Both the position numbers and the translations under genes were made by a program. DNA of 64,000 bases, from positions 39,625-103,624 of the forward strand of contig DUBB01000007.1 in the NCBI GenBank assembly GCA_012960535.1, read 5' to 3'. This document shows, in pieces, positions 36,971 through 46,992 of the stretch. The notes under the pieces were generated by a model. It saw only the letters and a program-made list of their open reading frames with translations, did no database searches and was not told the origin of the DNA. Origin of the DNA: Gammaproteobacteria bacterium (lineage in GTDB: Bacteria; Pseudomonadota; Gammaproteobacteria; Pseudomonadales; Azotimanducaceae). Position 1 is the stretch's first letter; every line of letters starts with the position of its first letter.

Positions 36971-37762
36971 CTAGATTGACGCCACCGCTCGAGCAGCCAT
37001 AACGCCACACAGATGGGCTCGATATTCTGCACCAGCATGAATATCGGCATTCATATCATCGCTGGCAAGCCTGACTTCGGCCAGCGCCTCAACGCTGAAA
37101 TTGTCATTCAGCACCTGTTCCATCTCGGTTGCCCTGAACACACTGGCAGCCGCGCCGGTGATTGCTACGCGTACCCCGCCGGCTGTTTTTGCTACCAGCA
37201 CACCTACCGTTGCGTAACGCGAGGCTGGATTCGGGAATTTCGCATAAGCCGCTGAGGCTGTAGTTGGAAAGCGAATAGCCGTTATCAACTCGCCATCCGC
37301 AAGTGCCGTTTCAAACATATCCTGAAAAAAATCATCAGCTGCTATTTCCCGCCGATCTGTGACGATGCTTGCACCCAAACCTAATACCGCTGCAGGGTAG
37401 TCTGCAGCAGGATCACTGTTTGCAACAGAACCACCGATGGTACCCCTGTTGCGAACCTGCCGATCACCTATTCCAGATGCCAGAGCGGCAAGCACAGGCG
37501 CCTCTGCTGATACCACTTCAGATTCTGCTACCTGACTATGGGTAACCGTTGAGCCTATCAGCAAGCTCCCGTCCTTTGCCTGTATTTCACCAAGCGACTG
37601 GATTGCGGACAGATCAATGAGATCCGTCGGGGCTCTCAACCTTTGCTTCATGGCAGGGATCAAGGTATGGCCACCTGCAAGGTACATGGCATCCTCCGCT
37701 GCGTTAAATAAAGCAACCGCATCAGCTACGGTGTCCGGTTTATGATAATTAAAATCGTACAT
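36971..37762 (-). CDS. coxM: CO dehydrogenase-type medium (FAD) subunit CoxM
   Basis: 263-residue FAD-binding flavoprotein of the xanthine dehydrogenase/CODH family. Motifs: YLAGGHTLIPAMKQRL (family AGGHSL, about residues 28-44) and the second FAD loop GTIGGSVANSDPAADYPAA. It passes electrons from the iron-sulfur subunit to the quinone or another acceptor. It starts 9 bp after coxL and ends the operon. Smaller than the usual 285-290 residues, mainly at the C-terminus. Confidence 0.9.
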   Translation of the reverse strand: MYDFNYHKPDTVADAVALFNAAEDAMYLAGGHTLIPAMKQRLRAPTDLIDLSAIQSLGEIQAKDGSLLIGSTVTHSQVAESEVVSAEAPVLAALASGIGDRQVRNRGTIGGSVANSDPAADYPAAVLGLGASIVTDRREIAADDFFQDMFETALADGELITAIRFPTTASAAYAKFPNPASRYATVGVLVAKTAGGVRVAITGAAASVFRATEMEQVLNDNFSVEALAEVRLASDDMNADIHAGAEYRAHLCGVMAARAVASI

Positions 37763-37771
37763 ACGGCCTCC

Positions 37772-40129
37772 TTAATTTGATGCAGCAGCATTCTGAATGG
37801 CTTGCCAGACTTTTTCCGAAGTGGCTGGCATATCCATATCGGTCTGGCCCAAAGCGTTCAGTACGGCATTCATGACGGCAGGCGGTGAGCCGATAGCACC
37901 GGCTTCACCGCAGCCTTTTGCACCAACCGGGTTATGGGTACAGGGCGTACAGGTCATACCCACATCAAACGAAGGCACATCATCCGCTCGTGGCATGCAA
38001 TAATCCATATAGGAACCCGTCACCAGCTGACCTTCGGTGTCGTAAACGCAATTTTCAAGCAGCGCCTGACCAATCCCCTGAACCAGCCCGCCGTGCACCT
38101 GACCTTCAACAATCATGGGATTGATCAAGGTGCCAAAATCATCCACCGCTGTAAATTTCGTGATTTCGGTTACCCCGGTATCAGGGTCAATTTCCACTTC
38201 GCAGATGTGTGTGCCTGCCGGGTAGGTGAAATTGACAGGATCATAAAACGCTTTTTCCGTGAGGCCTGGTTCCAGTTCATCGATTGGAAAATCATGGTTT
38301 ACGTATGCAGCAAAGGCGATTTCCTGAATCGTTTTACCTTCGTTACTGTCAATGACCTTGAATTCTCCAGCATCGAATTCGATATTCTCAGCATCCGTCT
38401 GAAGCAGGTGGGCCGCTATCTTTGTGCCTTTAGCTATCACCTTATCGGCAGCCCGGGAAAGCGCAGAACCGCCCACGGCTAAAGATCTTGATCCGTAGGT
38501 ACCAAGGCCAAAATCCATTTTACCGGTGTCGCCGTGAACCACGTCGATATCGTCAATGGGAATACCCAGCTTAGCGGACACCAATTGGGCAAAAGTGGTC
38601 TCGTGACCCTGGCCATGACTATGACTACCGGTCAGCACGGTTACAGAGCCGGTTGGATTGACCCTGATCTCGCCTGATTCCCACAGCCCGACTCCAGCTC
38701 CCAGGGAGCCCGCCAGCGCCGATGGCGCCAAGCCACAGGCTTCGATATAACAGCTCAGGCCAATACCCCGTAGCTTGCCTGCTCTCTGCGAGGCATCTTT
38801 TCTAGAAGCAAATCCTGCGTAATCGGACATCTCCAGGGCTTTATCGAGACTTGCCTCGTAGTCGCCAATATCATACTCAAGGGCAACCGGGGTCTGATAA
38901 GGGAACTGATCCTTGCCGATGAAATTCCTGCGTCGCAATTCAGCTGGATCTATGGCCAACTCGCTGGCAGCCTTTTCAACCAATCGTTCGAGCACATAAG
39001 TCGCCTCGGGTCGACCGGCACCACGATAGGCATCTACCGGTGCTGTATTAGTAAAAACCGCATCTACTTCTACATAAATACTGGGTGTGCGGTATTGTCC
39101 TGCCAACAAAGTCCCATATAAATAAGTGGGAACCGCCGATGCGAAGGTCGATAAATAGGCGCCCATGTTAGCCGTGGTTTTCACATTCAGAGCGAGAAAA
39201 TTGCCCTCCTCATCCAAAGCCAATTCAGCCATAGTATGATGGTCACGACCGTGCGCATCCGTCAGGAAAGACTCACTGCGCTCGGCTGTCCATTTAATCG
39301 GCCTGCCAATTTTTTTAGATGCCCATGAGATAGTTGTTTCTTCCGAATACACAAAAATTTTCGAACCAAAGCCACCGCCCACATCCGGCGCAATAACTCT
39401 CAGCTTGTGTTCAGGCGCTATTTGAACGAAAGCGGTAAATATCAATCGAGCCAGGTGCGGATTCTGACTGGTCGTGTATAAAATGAGTTCCTCAGTGCCG
39501 GTGTTGTAATCTGCGATAGCGGCACGAGGCTCCATCGCATTGGGTATCAAACGGTTATTGATGAGTTCAATTCGGGTAATATGGGCCGCCTCAGCCAGAC
39601 CCTGTGAGGTCGCCTCGGCATCGCCTAATTCCCAGTTATAGCAGGTATTTGCTGGGATATCCGGGTAAATATCAGCCTGCTCTGCAGCGCTACTGGTATC
39701 GACCACTGCCTGCAGGACTTCATAATCAACCGCTACCTGTTCAACTGCATTTTTGGCTTGCTCATAAGTATCAGCAATCACAACAGCCACCGGCTCACCA
39801 GCATAGTTTACCTTCTCTCCAGCCATGATCGGGTGCATGGGCTGCTTCATCTCAGAACCGTCTTTGGAGTGCAGCATCCAACCACAGGGCAACCCGCCCA
39901 GGCCATCTTCCAGGACCTGCAGCCCGGTCAGCACAGCAACGACCCCCGGTGCATTTTCAGCGGCGCTGATATGGAATCCTTTTATATTCGCATGGGCATG
40001 CGGAGACCTGACAAAGCAGGCATAGGTCTGCCCGGCCAGGTTAATATCATCGGTATAGCGCCCCTTACCAGTAATAAATCGATTGTCTTCCTTCCTTAGA
40101 ACTCTTGCTCCTATTAATTCGTTGCTCAT
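37772..40129 (-). CDS. coxL: CO dehydrogenase-type large (molybdopterin) subunit CoxL, form II
   Basis: 785-residue molybdenum hydroxylase subunit. The active-site loop reads AYRGAGR (367-373), the mark of form II (putative) CODH; the true CO-oxidising form I has AYRCSFR with the Cu-holding Cys. Other blocks: [11 protein letters not shown] (about 249-259) and [18 protein letters not shown] near the C-terminus, with the catalytic Glu in GEAG. So CO oxidation is not assured and another substrate is likely. The gene starts 3 bp after coxS. Confidence 0.92.
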   Translation of the reverse strand: MSNELIGARVLRKEDNRFITGKGRYTDDINLAGQTYACFVRSPHAHANIKGFHISAAENAPGVVAVLTGLQVLEDGLGGLPCGWMLHSKDGSEMKQPMHPIMAGEKVNYAGEPVAVVIADTYEQAKNAVEQVAVDYEVLQAVVDTSSAAEQADIYPDIPANTCYNWELGDAEATSQGLAEAAHITRIELINNRLIPNAMEPRAAIADYNTGTEELILYTTSQNPHLARLIFTAFVQIAPEHKLRVIAPDVGGGFGSKIFVYSEETTISWASKKIGRPIKWTAERSESFLTDAHGRDHHTMAELALDEEGNFLALNVKTTANMGAYLSTFASAVPTYLYGTLLAGQYRTPSIYVEVDAVFTNTAPVDAYRGAGRPEATYVLERLVEKAASELAIDPAELRRRNFIGKDQFPYQTPVALEYDIGDYEASLDKALEMSDYAGFASRKDASQRAGKLRGIGLSCYIEACGLAPSALAGSLGAGVGLWESGEIRVNPTGSVTVLTGSHSHGQGHETTFAQLVSAKLGIPIDDIDVVHGDTGKMDFGLGTYGSRSLAVGGSALSRAADKVIAKGTKIAAHLLQTDAENIEFDAGEFKVIDSNEGKTIQEIAFAAYVNHDFPIDELEPGLTEKAFYDPVNFTYPAGTHICEVEIDPDTGVTEITKFTAVDDFGTLINPMIVEGQVHGGLVQGIGQALLENCVYDTEGQLVTGSYMDYCMPRADDVPSFDVGMTCTPCTHNPVGAKGCGEAGAIGSPPAVMNAVLNALGQTDMDMPATSEKVWQAIQNAAASN

Positions 40130-40132
40130 CGC

Positions 40133-40609
40133 TCACGCCTCCCGCATTTTCTGGCCGGCACTTGCCACCGCAGATACAATATTGTGATAGCCCGTGCAAC
40201 GGCAGATATTTCCCTCCAGCCCCTCTCGAATTTCTGGCTCGGTCAGATCCATACCTGACTGCACCAGATCAATTGAGGCCATAATCATTCCCGGCGTACA
40301 AAAGCCACATTGCAGGCCGTGACATTCCTTAAAGGCAGCCTGCATGGCGTGCTGTTCACCTTGATTGGCGATACCTTCAATAGTGGTAATCTCCGAGCCG
40401 TCAACCTGAACGGCGAGTATGGTGCAGGATTTAACGGCCTTACCATCCACGTGCACAGTACACGCGCCGCACTGACTGGTATCGCAACCAACATGGGTTC
40501 CAGTAAGCATCAGGTGCTCCCGCAACAATTGCGACAGGGTGGTGTTAGCAGAACATGACACCGCTTTATCCTGTCCATTTACGATCAAATTCACGGTTTC
40601 TGACATCAA
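40133..40609 (-). CDS. coxS: CO dehydrogenase-type small [2Fe-2S] subunit CoxS
   Basis: 158 residues with two [2Fe-2S] clusters: the plant-type C-x4-C-x2-C ... C in GCDTSQCGACTVHVDG and KSC, and the second CGFCTPGMIM with CRCTGY. These are the hallmarks of the small subunit of molybdenum hydroxylases. It overlaps coxG by 4 bp and is 3 bp before coxL. Confidence 0.93.
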   Translation of the reverse strand: MMSETVNLIVNGQDKAVSCSANTTLSQLLREHLMLTGTHVGCDTSQCGACTVHVDGKAVKSCTILAVQVDGSEITTIEGIANQGEQHAMQAAFKECHGLQCGFCTPGMIMASIDLVQSGMDLTEPEIREGLEGNICRCTGYHNIVSAVASAGQKMREA

Positions 40610-41103
40610 CCTTCTCCTTGTATTGTTTCTATTACTACATCCATTGCTTCCTGTTTACAAACAATTCGGACAAATTCCGTAAAAAACTGTTTAGCTATTT
40701 TTCGCGCTGCACCATTAATCAGCCTACCGCCTACCTGAGCCAGTTTGCCACCTACAGTTGCAATGACCACGTAGGTCATCAGGGTTGCCGGCTGCGCGAC
40801 TGTACCGGCAGGGACCAGAGATACCTGCGCCCCTCCTTTGGCGAAGCCAGCCACGCCTCCTTGACCCTGCCCTGAAATCCGGTAAGCCCTGGGCGGATCC
40901 ATTTCAGTCAGCATGACCTCCCCTTTGAAAACGGCCTTTACCGGCCCTACCTTAGCCTGGACTGTCATCTCAAAACAATTCTCTGCTGTTGCTTCAAATC
41001 TCTGGCACCCCGGTAAACACTGCATCAGGATAAGCGGGTCATTGAGCGCATCCCAGACCACCTGATTGGATACTGGGATCTCAAGTCGTTGCGTTAATTC
41101 CAT
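40606..41103 (-). CDS. coxG: CoxG-like SRPBCC protein (CODH subunit G)
   Basis: 165-residue START/SRPBCC-fold protein. The CoxG block CLPGCQRFE followed by FEMTVQAKVGPVKAVFKGEV is present, as is GGKLAQVGGRLI. In Oligotropha, CoxG recruits the enzyme to the membrane. The long hydrophobic C-tail of that protein is missing here (this copy is short), so membrane binding may differ. Overlaps: 10 bp with the oligopeptidase gene upstream and 4 bp with coxS downstream. Confidence 0.86.
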   Translation of the reverse strand: MELTQRLEIPVSNQVVWDALNDPLILMQCLPGCQRFEATAENCFEMTVQAKVGPVKAVFKGEVMLTEMDPPRAYRISGQGQGGVAGFAKGGAQVSLVPAGTVAQPATLMTYVVIATVGGKLAQVGGRLINGAARKIAKQFFTEFVRIVCKQEAMDVVIETIQGEG

Positions 41104-43253
41104 TGGGTTGTTTCCTTGTTAGCCAGATCATTCGCCAAATCCAGAATAAAGGCATATTCCAGCGCCGTTTTACGATAACGCTGATACCGACCTGAACTGC
41201 CGCCATGACCGGAGGTCATATCAATATCGAGCAACAATTGATTCTCATCTGTTTTCAATCTACGCAGGCGAGACACCCATTTCACCGGTTCAAAATACTG
41301 TACCTGGGAATCAAACAGACCCGTGGTAACCAGCATGTTGGTGTAACCCTGCGATTTGATCTGGTCATAGGGTGAATATGACAACATGTAATCATAGTCT
41401 GCCCTGTTTCTGGGATCTCCCCACTCCCGAAATTCCAGATTAGTCAGTGGAATTGACCCATCCAGCATAGTTGTGATCACATCGACGAAGGGAACCCTGG
41501 CTATAATTCCCCGGTATAACTGGGGCGCCTGATTGGCTATAACACCCATCAACAGGCCACCAGCAGAGCCACCCGATGCAAAGGCACGGTCGGCATCGAT
41601 AAGCTCATTTTCAGCCAGGAATCGGGTACCATCAATAAAGTCATTGAAGGTGTTTTTCTTGTTCAGAAGCCGTCCCTGATCGTACCAGCTGCGACCCAGT
41701 TCCTGCCCCCCACGGACATGAATAATCGCGAAAACGAAACCCCGGTCGATAAGTGAGAAAATGGATTTACGGAAATAAGGCGAACTGGAAAATCCATAAG
41801 CACCGTAGCCATAAAGGTACGCAGGATTCTGCCCTGCCCGATAAAGTCCCTGGTGATAGACCATAGATACTGGCACCTTGACGCCATCACGTGCGCTAAA
41901 TTCGAATCGCGAAGAATGATACAAAGCTGGATCATAGTTGCCGACAATCTTGTCTTGTTTCAATAAAATAGACTGCCTGGCATGGACATCAAATTCGAAT
42001 ACCGAGTCCGGCGTAATCAAACTGCTGAACTGATAACGAACCCTATCACTGGCTGATTCAGGATTACTCGCCAGCGCAATGGTATACGGCGTCTGGCTAA
42101 CAGGAATTGTAATATCTTCTCGATCGTCAAGAAACCTGATCTCCAGCGTTGATAACCCCTGAGCACGCTCCTCCACCACAATGAATTCATCAAATATCTC
42201 AAAATCACTGATCAATACATCGTCTCTGGCAGGGATGATTTCCTGCCAGGACTGCCTTGAATTTAACTGATCATCAGCCACCCGCATTAATCGAAAATTG
42301 CGGGCTTGCCAATTTGTTAACAGATAGAAGTAGCGATCATGGTGACGAACCCGATACTCGTGCTTTTCTTGCCGAGCCAGCAAGGTTGCAATTTCCAGCT
42401 CTGGCTGACCTGCCGGTATCACGCTGACCTCTGTACTGTCCGTGCTTTCATGGCGAATCAGGATGAATGCTTTAGAGCGGCTTTCCGATACCGAAACAGA
42501 AAAAGCAGTGTCCTCCTCGGTATAGATCAGCACATCCTTGTCAGATGATGTGCCGACGCTATGCCGATAAACTTCAAACTCCCGTAGCGTCTGGGGATGC
42601 TTCCTTACGTAGAACAGATACTGTCCATCGGCACTCCAGGCAAGCGAGGTCGCAGCACCTGTAATGGTATCAACCAGATCTTGCTGATCGGCAATATTTC
42701 TTATCTTAATGCTGAATAATCGTCGGCTCAGCGTATCTTCTGCATAGGCTATCTGCTGGTGATTCGGACTGACTTTCCAATTCCCCAACCGATAAAAATC
42801 GTGCCCTTGTGATAAACTGTTAGCATCCAGCAAAAGCTGTTTAGCTTCGGGCGCAGCTACCGGATAGCGAACGTAAACAGGATACTCTCCCCCTTTATTA
42901 AATCGCCTTACATAGAAAAACGGCCCATTCCTGACCGGAACGCTCATATCCGAATCTGTCAGTCGACCGGTGATTTCCTCAAACAGTGTCTGTTGTAGTT
43001 TCTCTGTGTGAGCTAAGACCTGGGCTGTATAGGCATTTTCAGCCTCTAACAGGCCCAATACCTGGGGGTCAGTACGACTATCGTCTCGTATCCAGTAATA
43101 TTCATCCCGTCTTCTCTGGTCACCTGAACCTATCCAGGTGTCAACCTGGTTAGCAATGGGTGGTGAGATTACAGCGCTGTGGCCCGATTCAGGTTTGTCG
43201 CAGGAAGATAGCAGGACGAGTAAGGCTGCAATCAAAAAGGCTAACAGCTTCAT
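41094..43253 (-). CDS. Oligopeptidase B-like S9A serine peptidase, lipoprotein
   Basis: 719 residues. A lipoprotein signal ends in LLVLLSSC (Cys18 lipid site), unusual for oligopeptidase B, which is cytosolic. A beta-propeller fills about residues 60-410. The catalytic domain has GGSAGG with Ser563, then GLFDSQVQY with the Asp and DMTSGHGGSSGRY with the His. The PLTNLEFREWGDPRN segment is the PtrB hallmark that reads basic P1 residues. It heads the transcript that runs into coxG with a 10-bp overlap, so it is expressed with the CODH genes; a role for it in that pathway is unexplained. Confidence 0.9.
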   Translation of the reverse strand: MKLLAFLIAALLVLLSSCDKPESGHSAVISPPIANQVDTWIGSGDQRRRDEYYWIRDDSRTDPQVLGLLEAENAYTAQVLAHTEKLQQTLFEEITGRLTDSDMSVPVRNGPFFYVRRFNKGGEYPVYVRYPVAAPEAKQLLLDANSLSQGHDFYRLGNWKVSPNHQQIAYAEDTLSRRLFSIKIRNIADQQDLVDTITGAATSLAWSADGQYLFYVRKHPQTLREFEVYRHSVGTSSDKDVLIYTEEDTAFSVSVSESRSKAFILIRHESTDSTEVSVIPAGQPELEIATLLARQEKHEYRVRHHDRYFYLLTNWQARNFRLMRVADDQLNSRQSWQEIIPARDDVLISDFEIFDEFIVVEERAQGLSTLEIRFLDDREDITIPVSQTPYTIALASNPESASDRVRYQFSSLITPDSVFEFDVHARQSILLKQDKIVGNYDPALYHSSRFEFSARDGVKVPVSMVYHQGLYRAGQNPAYLYGYGAYGFSSSPYFRKSIFSLIDRGFVFAIIHVRGGQELGRSWYDQGRLLNKKNTFNDFIDGTRFLAENELIDADRAFASGGSAGGLLMGVIANQAPQLYRGIIARVPFVDVITTMLDGSIPLTNLEFREWGDPRNRADYDYMLSYSPYDQIKSQGYTNMLVTTGLFDSQVQYFEPVKWVSRLRRLKTDENQLLLDIDMTSGHGGSSGRYQRYRKTALEYAFILDLANDLANKETTQWN

Positions 43254-43426
43254 AGGGTCCCCTAAAGTAATCTCAATAACAGTTCCAATCCATCAATCAT
43301 CAAATCGACGATGACGATTCACAGAGAGTTTACTGCCATTGGGTTAGATAACCTATTAAGGATGCTGATTGATCCCAGATCACCTTGAGACCAGCCACTG
43401 ATCTAAAATTGCTGTGCCCGGATTGA

Positions 43427-44539
43427 TTAAAGAATCGTTAAACCTTCGTGGTAATCCATGTCATGAGCCTGCGCCACGGATGCGTTGGTGACCTTACCAT
43501 GACAGACATTCAGTCCATTCAGCAAATGGCCATTGTCTCGCAATGCACACTCGATACCCTTATCTGCCAACTCTAGGACAAATGGCAGAGTCGCATTATT
43601 CAAGGCCAGACTGGAGGTCCGCGCCACTGCACCTGGCATATTGGCAACACAGTAATGAACAACATCATCAATCAGATAAGTGGGCTCTGCATGGGTAGTC
43701 GCAGTTGACGTTTCCGAACATCCTCCCTGATCGATGGCAACGTCGACCAGGACACTACCCTGGCGCATGGCCTGAATCATGGCCCTGGAAATCAATTTGG
43801 GTGCAGAAGCACCTGGAATCAGTACCGAACCGACGACCAGATCAGCATCCAGAACAAATCGATGCACAGTATCCTGCGTTGAAAAAAGGGTTTGAACACG
43901 ATTTCCAAAGCATTCATCAATGTGACGAAGCGCATCCAGGCTTCGATCAATGACGGTAACATCGGCACCCATACCCACAGCCATCATGGTGGCATTCCTG
44001 CCAACCACGCCGCCACCGAGTATAACGACTTTGGCCTGAGGTGAGCCGGGCACACCACCCAGCAATACACCGCTGCCACCATGAGATTTTTCGAGGCACA
44101 TGGCTCCCGCCTGAATCGACATTCTTCCAGCCACTTCCGACATGGGTGCCAGCAGTGGCAAGCGACCTGCAGCATCCGTTACCGTCTCATAAGCGATGCA
44201 AACAGCATTACTGTCGATCAGATCTTGGGTCTGGGCAAGATCCGGCGCGAGATGAAGATAGGTAAACAGCGTTTGCCCGGACCTTAATAAAGCTCTTTCC
44301 TTTTCCAGGGGTTCTTTCACCTTGACAATCAGTTCTGCCTCACTGAACACGGCTGAAGCACTGGCTACGATTTCTGCACCGACCTGCTGATAGGCCTCAT
44401 CAAGGAAGCCAATACCTTCCCCTGCACCTGTTTCAACCATGACTTGATGACCATGATGGATCAACTCCAGGGCTGAACCAGGTAATAGACCAACACGATA
44501 CTCATGGTTCTTTATTTCTTTAGGTACACCGATTTTCAT
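43427..44539 (-). CDS. ald: Alanine dehydrogenase
   Basis: Reversible NAD-dependent deamination of L-alanine to pyruvate and ammonia. 370 residues, the family length. N-terminal GVPKEIKNHEYRVGLLP, then the active Lys/His in IVKVKEPL and FTYLHLAPD, and the NAD loop GGGVVGRNATMMAVGMGADV. The gene is divergent from an Lrp-type regulator across a 147-bp AT-rich spacer holding a 26-bp palindrome, the classic arrangement in which Lrp/AldR controls ald in response to alanine. Control by that regulator is inferred from location. Confidence 0.94.
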   Translation of the reverse strand: MKIGVPKEIKNHEYRVGLLPGSALELIHHGHQVMVETGAGEGIGFLDEAYQQVGAEIVASASAVFSEAELIVKVKEPLEKERALLRSGQTLFTYLHLAPDLAQTQDLIDSNAVCIAYETVTDAAGRLPLLAPMSEVAGRMSIQAGAMCLEKSHGGSGVLLGGVPGSPQAKVVILGGGVVGRNATMMAVGMGADVTVIDRSLDALRHIDECFGNRVQTLFSTQDTVHRFVLDADLVVGSVLIPGASAPKLISRAMIQAMRQGSVLVDVAIDQGGCSETSTATTHAEPTYLIDDVVHYCVANMPGAVARTSSLALNNATLPFVLELADKGIECALRDNGHLLNGLNVCHGKVTNASVAQAHDMDYHEGLTIL

Positions 44540-44606
44540 TGCTGTAACTTCCTGACTGATCTTGTTCTGGGGTCTATATTATAGAAGACTGAAAAGAAGT
44601 TTTTCT

Positions 44607-44632
44607 CACTAAATAATTGAATTAATTTAGTG
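44607..44632. promoter_or_regulatory. 26-bp palindrome between ald and lrp, likely Lrp-type operator
   Basis: Two perfect 8-bp arms, CACTAAAT (44607-44614) and ATTTAGTG (44625-44632), flank a 10-bp AT-only centre apart from one G. It lies 68 bp before ald and 55 bp before lrp. Lrp/AsnC proteins prefer AT-rich dyads of about 15 bp, so this fits a shared operator for both genes. Confidence 0.55.
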
Positions 44633-44686
44633 TAATAATACAATTACCGTTAATTATATATAGTTTTCTACTAAGGATATTCACTT

Positions 44687-45166
44687 ATGAAGGGCAAATC
44701 ACTAGATAGAATCGATTTACGCATCCTACATCACCTGCAAGCCAATGCCCGCGTTACTAATACAGAACTCGCCAAAATAGTGGGTCTCAGTGCTACACCC
44801 TGCAGTGAGCGCGTAAAAACCCTTGAAAATCAAGGATACATAACGGGCTATCATGCAAAACTGAATCCGCACCTGACCCAACTCGGTTTGCTGGTTTTCG
44901 TTGAGATCAGCCTGGTGCGCACCTCCCCGGATATCTTTGCCGAATTCTCAGCTGCAGTCCTGCAGCTTCCGGAAATCCTGGAATGTCACCTTGTATCAGG
45001 TAATTTTGACTATCTGATCAAAGCAAGGGTTGCAGATATGTCAGCATACAGACTACTCCTGGGGGAGACCCTGCTAACCCTACCCGGTGTCCGGGAATCA
45101 AAGACTTATGTTGTCATGGAAGAGGTGAAGGAATATCACACCTTAGCTCTGAAATTAAAAAGCTAG
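44687..45166 (+). CDS. Lrp/AsnC family transcriptional regulator
   Basis: 159 residues. N-terminal winged helix: DLRILHHLQANARVTNTELAKIVGLS (helix-turn-helix about 18-42), then TPCSERVKTLENQGYITGYHA. C-terminal RAM ligand domain about 70-155, including LECHLVSGNFDYLIKARV. The HTH matches E. coli Lrp better than AsnC. AAGGA 9 bp before ATG gives a strong start. Placed divergent from ald, it is most likely the alanine-responsive activator of that gene. Confidence 0.9.
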   Translation: MKGKSLDRIDLRILHHLQANARVTNTELAKIVGLSATPCSERVKTLENQGYITGYHAKLNPHLTQLGLLVFVEISLVRTSPDIFAEFSAAVLQLPEILECHLVSGNFDYLIKARVADMSAYRLLLGETLLTLPGVRESKTYVVMEEVKEYHTLALKLKS

Positions 45167-45249
45167 CCTGGAAATCAACCTTGAAACAGCAAGTTCCCAT
45201 CCATTTTAACCATGCTAGAATATTTTTTTTATGATCCAGGAGCATCAGC

Positions 45250-45906
45250 GTGAAAGTAAGCCAAGCCATTGCTACCCGAAAGTCAATCCGTGCTTTCAAA
45301 AACGACCCCATTTCAAACCAGACCCTGGCAGACCTGCTTACAAAATCAGCACGGACACCCTCTGGAGGAAATGTCCAGCCGTGGCGTATTTTCGTGATTA
45401 ATGACCAGGCAATGATTCGTTTTAAACAATATGTTCTCGATCATCCACAATCGGAAGAACCCGCCTACTCGATCTACCCAGCTAAACTAACCGAACCTTA
45501 TCGATCGTCTCGATTCCTGGTGGGCGAACAAATGTATGCCCTGCTAGGTATTCCCAGAGAAGATAAACCCGCTCGTCTCAGACGATTGGCCGAAAATTTC
45601 CAGTTCTTTGGTGCGCCTGCGGCAATTTTCTGTTTTGTCGACCGGCAAATGGGCCTGCCACAATGGTCTGACCTGGGCATGTTCCTGCAGAGTTTTATGC
45701 TTCTGGCCAAGGAAGCAGGATTCGACACCTGCGCCCAAGAGTCCTGGGCAGCAAAGCCCAGGACTGTCAGCGAATTTGTTAAGGCGCCGGATGAACTCAG
45801 ATTGTTTTGCGGCGTGGCCATTGGTAAAGCAGATCAGGAAGCTCCTGTTAACGATCTGGTCAGCGAACGCGAGCCCCTTGAGAATTTCACGACTTTTGTC
45901 GAATAA
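45250..45906 (+). CDS. Nitroreductase-family FMN oxidoreductase
   Basis: 218 residues opening with AIATRKSIRAFKNDPI, the FMN-phosphate block, then ARTPSGGNVQPWRI and, in the C-terminal half, LGMFLQSFMLLAKEAGFDTCAQESWAA. It reduces quinones or nitro compounds with NAD(P)H; the true substrate is unknown. GTG at 45250 has AGGAG 9 bp upstream. It lies 83 bp after lrp and before the SOS promoter of imuA. Confidence 0.88.
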   Translation: MKVSQAIATRKSIRAFKNDPISNQTLADLLTKSARTPSGGNVQPWRIFVINDQAMIRFKQYVLDHPQSEEPAYSIYPAKLTEPYRSSRFLVGEQMYALLGIPREDKPARLRRLAENFQFFGAPAAIFCFVDRQMGLPQWSDLGMFLQSFMLLAKEAGFDTCAQESWAAKPRTVSEFVKAPDELRLFCGVAIGKADQEAPVNDLVSEREPLENFTTFVE

Positions 45907-46031
45907 CCCAGTTTGCTCCCTGAGTGAGTATTGCCGAGCAGGCACCAGTCTGAGCTGATTCGCCCTTAAAAATTCGAGTCTTACTGAGCCATTTCAATTT
46001 TCTTGGCCCAGTCACGGCATATGAAACACAC

Positions 46032-46060
46032 TTGACTCAATTACTGTATATATGTACAGT
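46032..46060 (+). promoter_or_regulatory. Sigma-70 promoter of imuA-imuB
   Basis: -35 TTGACT (46032-46037) and -10 TACAGT (46055-46060) with a 17-bp spacer. The LexA box (next entry) lies within this spacer and covers most of the -10. Expected RNA start near 46067 gives a short leader of about 22 nt to ATG 46089. Confidence 0.6.
46044..46059. promoter_or_regulatory. LexA (SOS) box upstream of imuA
   Basis: CTGTATATATGTACAG matches the gammaproteobacterial LexA consensus CTGT-N8-ACAG with both arms perfect. It overlaps the imuA promoter, so repression by LexA and release during DNA damage is expected. Confidence 0.85.
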
Positions 46061-46088
46061 AGTTTATCTATTAAAAGCCACTCCCCGT

Positions 46089-46970
46089 ATGACCGAGATA
46101 TCTGAATTACAGCAACTTATGCAGGAAACCGGACTGTGGCGAGCGAATCACCTGCCCGCATCATTGGCCAAAGGAATTCCAACCGGATTTCCCGAACTGG
46201 ACCCTTGGCTGCCCGATAACGGTTGGCCCAGAGAATCAGTTACCGAACTGCTATACCCTTATTCGGGGATAGGCGAACTGAGATTATTAGCACCTGCTCT
46301 AGCCTTACTCAGCCAGCAACAGAGCCGTTGGATCGCCTGGATTGGTTCGCCCTACATACCCTATGCCCCGGCACTGATCCAGGCAGGTATCAAGATAGAA
46401 ACCATCCTTATCATCAGGCCAAAATCAACAGCAGATCAGTTATGGGCAATAGAAAAATCTCTGGCGTCGGGTGCCTGCAGCGCCGTACTTGCCTGGCCAG
46501 AAAAAAGCATACAATCAAAGCATATCCGCCGCCTGCAACTGGCCTGTAAGGCAGGCCAAAGCTGGGGACTGGTATTTCGCTCCGACAAAGCAGCGGAACA
46601 GTCGTCACCGGCACCATTACGATTACACCTGCAACCCAATAGAAAAAGTAATTTATCAAAAAAATCAGATATTTGTGTGTCCATTATAAAGCGACCTGGA
46701 GGATGGGCTTCAGGTCCCATCGATATTCAGTTTAAAGGTGACTTAGACTTACGCAGGCCACACGCCCCTGTCACCACTATTCAAAAGGTCTCTTCTCAGA
46801 AAGTCTCTTCACCACGGAAATTTCAATACCGACAGGCAGCAACTGACACCAAGGCCGGATTGGTCTGGCCGGACCAAACCAGGCCGGACCAAACCAGGCC
46901 GGACCAAACCAGGCCGGACCAAACTTTAGTCCATCCCAGCCTGGGCAATAGCTTTGATAGAAAACAATAA
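46089..46970 (+). CDS. imuA: Translesion synthesis protein ImuA
   Basis: A 293-residue RecA-like accessory protein of the SOS mutasome. Family blocks: TGFPELDPWLPDNGWPRESVTELLYP, a SRWIAWIGSPYIPYAPAL strand, and RRLQLACKAGQSWGLVFR. No true Walker A is present, as in other ImuA/ImuA' proteins. I start at 46089 because an upstream TTG (46032) lies before the promoter and LexA box. The C-terminal tail (after about residue 230) is extended and ends with four RPDQT repeats encoded by 15-bp DNA units. The stop is 22 bp before imuB. Confidence 0.86.
   Translation: MTEISELQQLMQETGLWRANHLPASLAKGIPTGFPELDPWLPDNGWPRESVTELLYPYSGIGELRLLAPALALLSQQQSRWIAWIGSPYIPYAPALIQAGIKIETILIIRPKSTADQLWAIEKSLASGACSAVLAWPEKSIQSKHIRRLQLACKAGQSWGLVFRSDKAAEQSSPAPLRLHLQPNRKSNLSKKSDICVSIIKRPGGWASGPIDIQFKGDLDLRRPHAPVTTIQKVSSQKVSSPRKFQYRQAATDTKAGLVWPDQTRPDQTRPDQTRPDQTLVHPSLGNSFDRKQ
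46865..46924. repeat. Four 15-bp tandem copies in the imuA 3' end
   Basis: Four units of CAGGCCGGACCAAAC (first copy starts CTGG) encode PDQT(R) in frame. Near-identical copies suggest a recent and length-variable expansion. The repeat length is a multiple of 3, so gain or loss keeps frame. Confidence 0.9.
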
Positions 46971-46992
46971 AGCAATCAATCAATACCATGGA

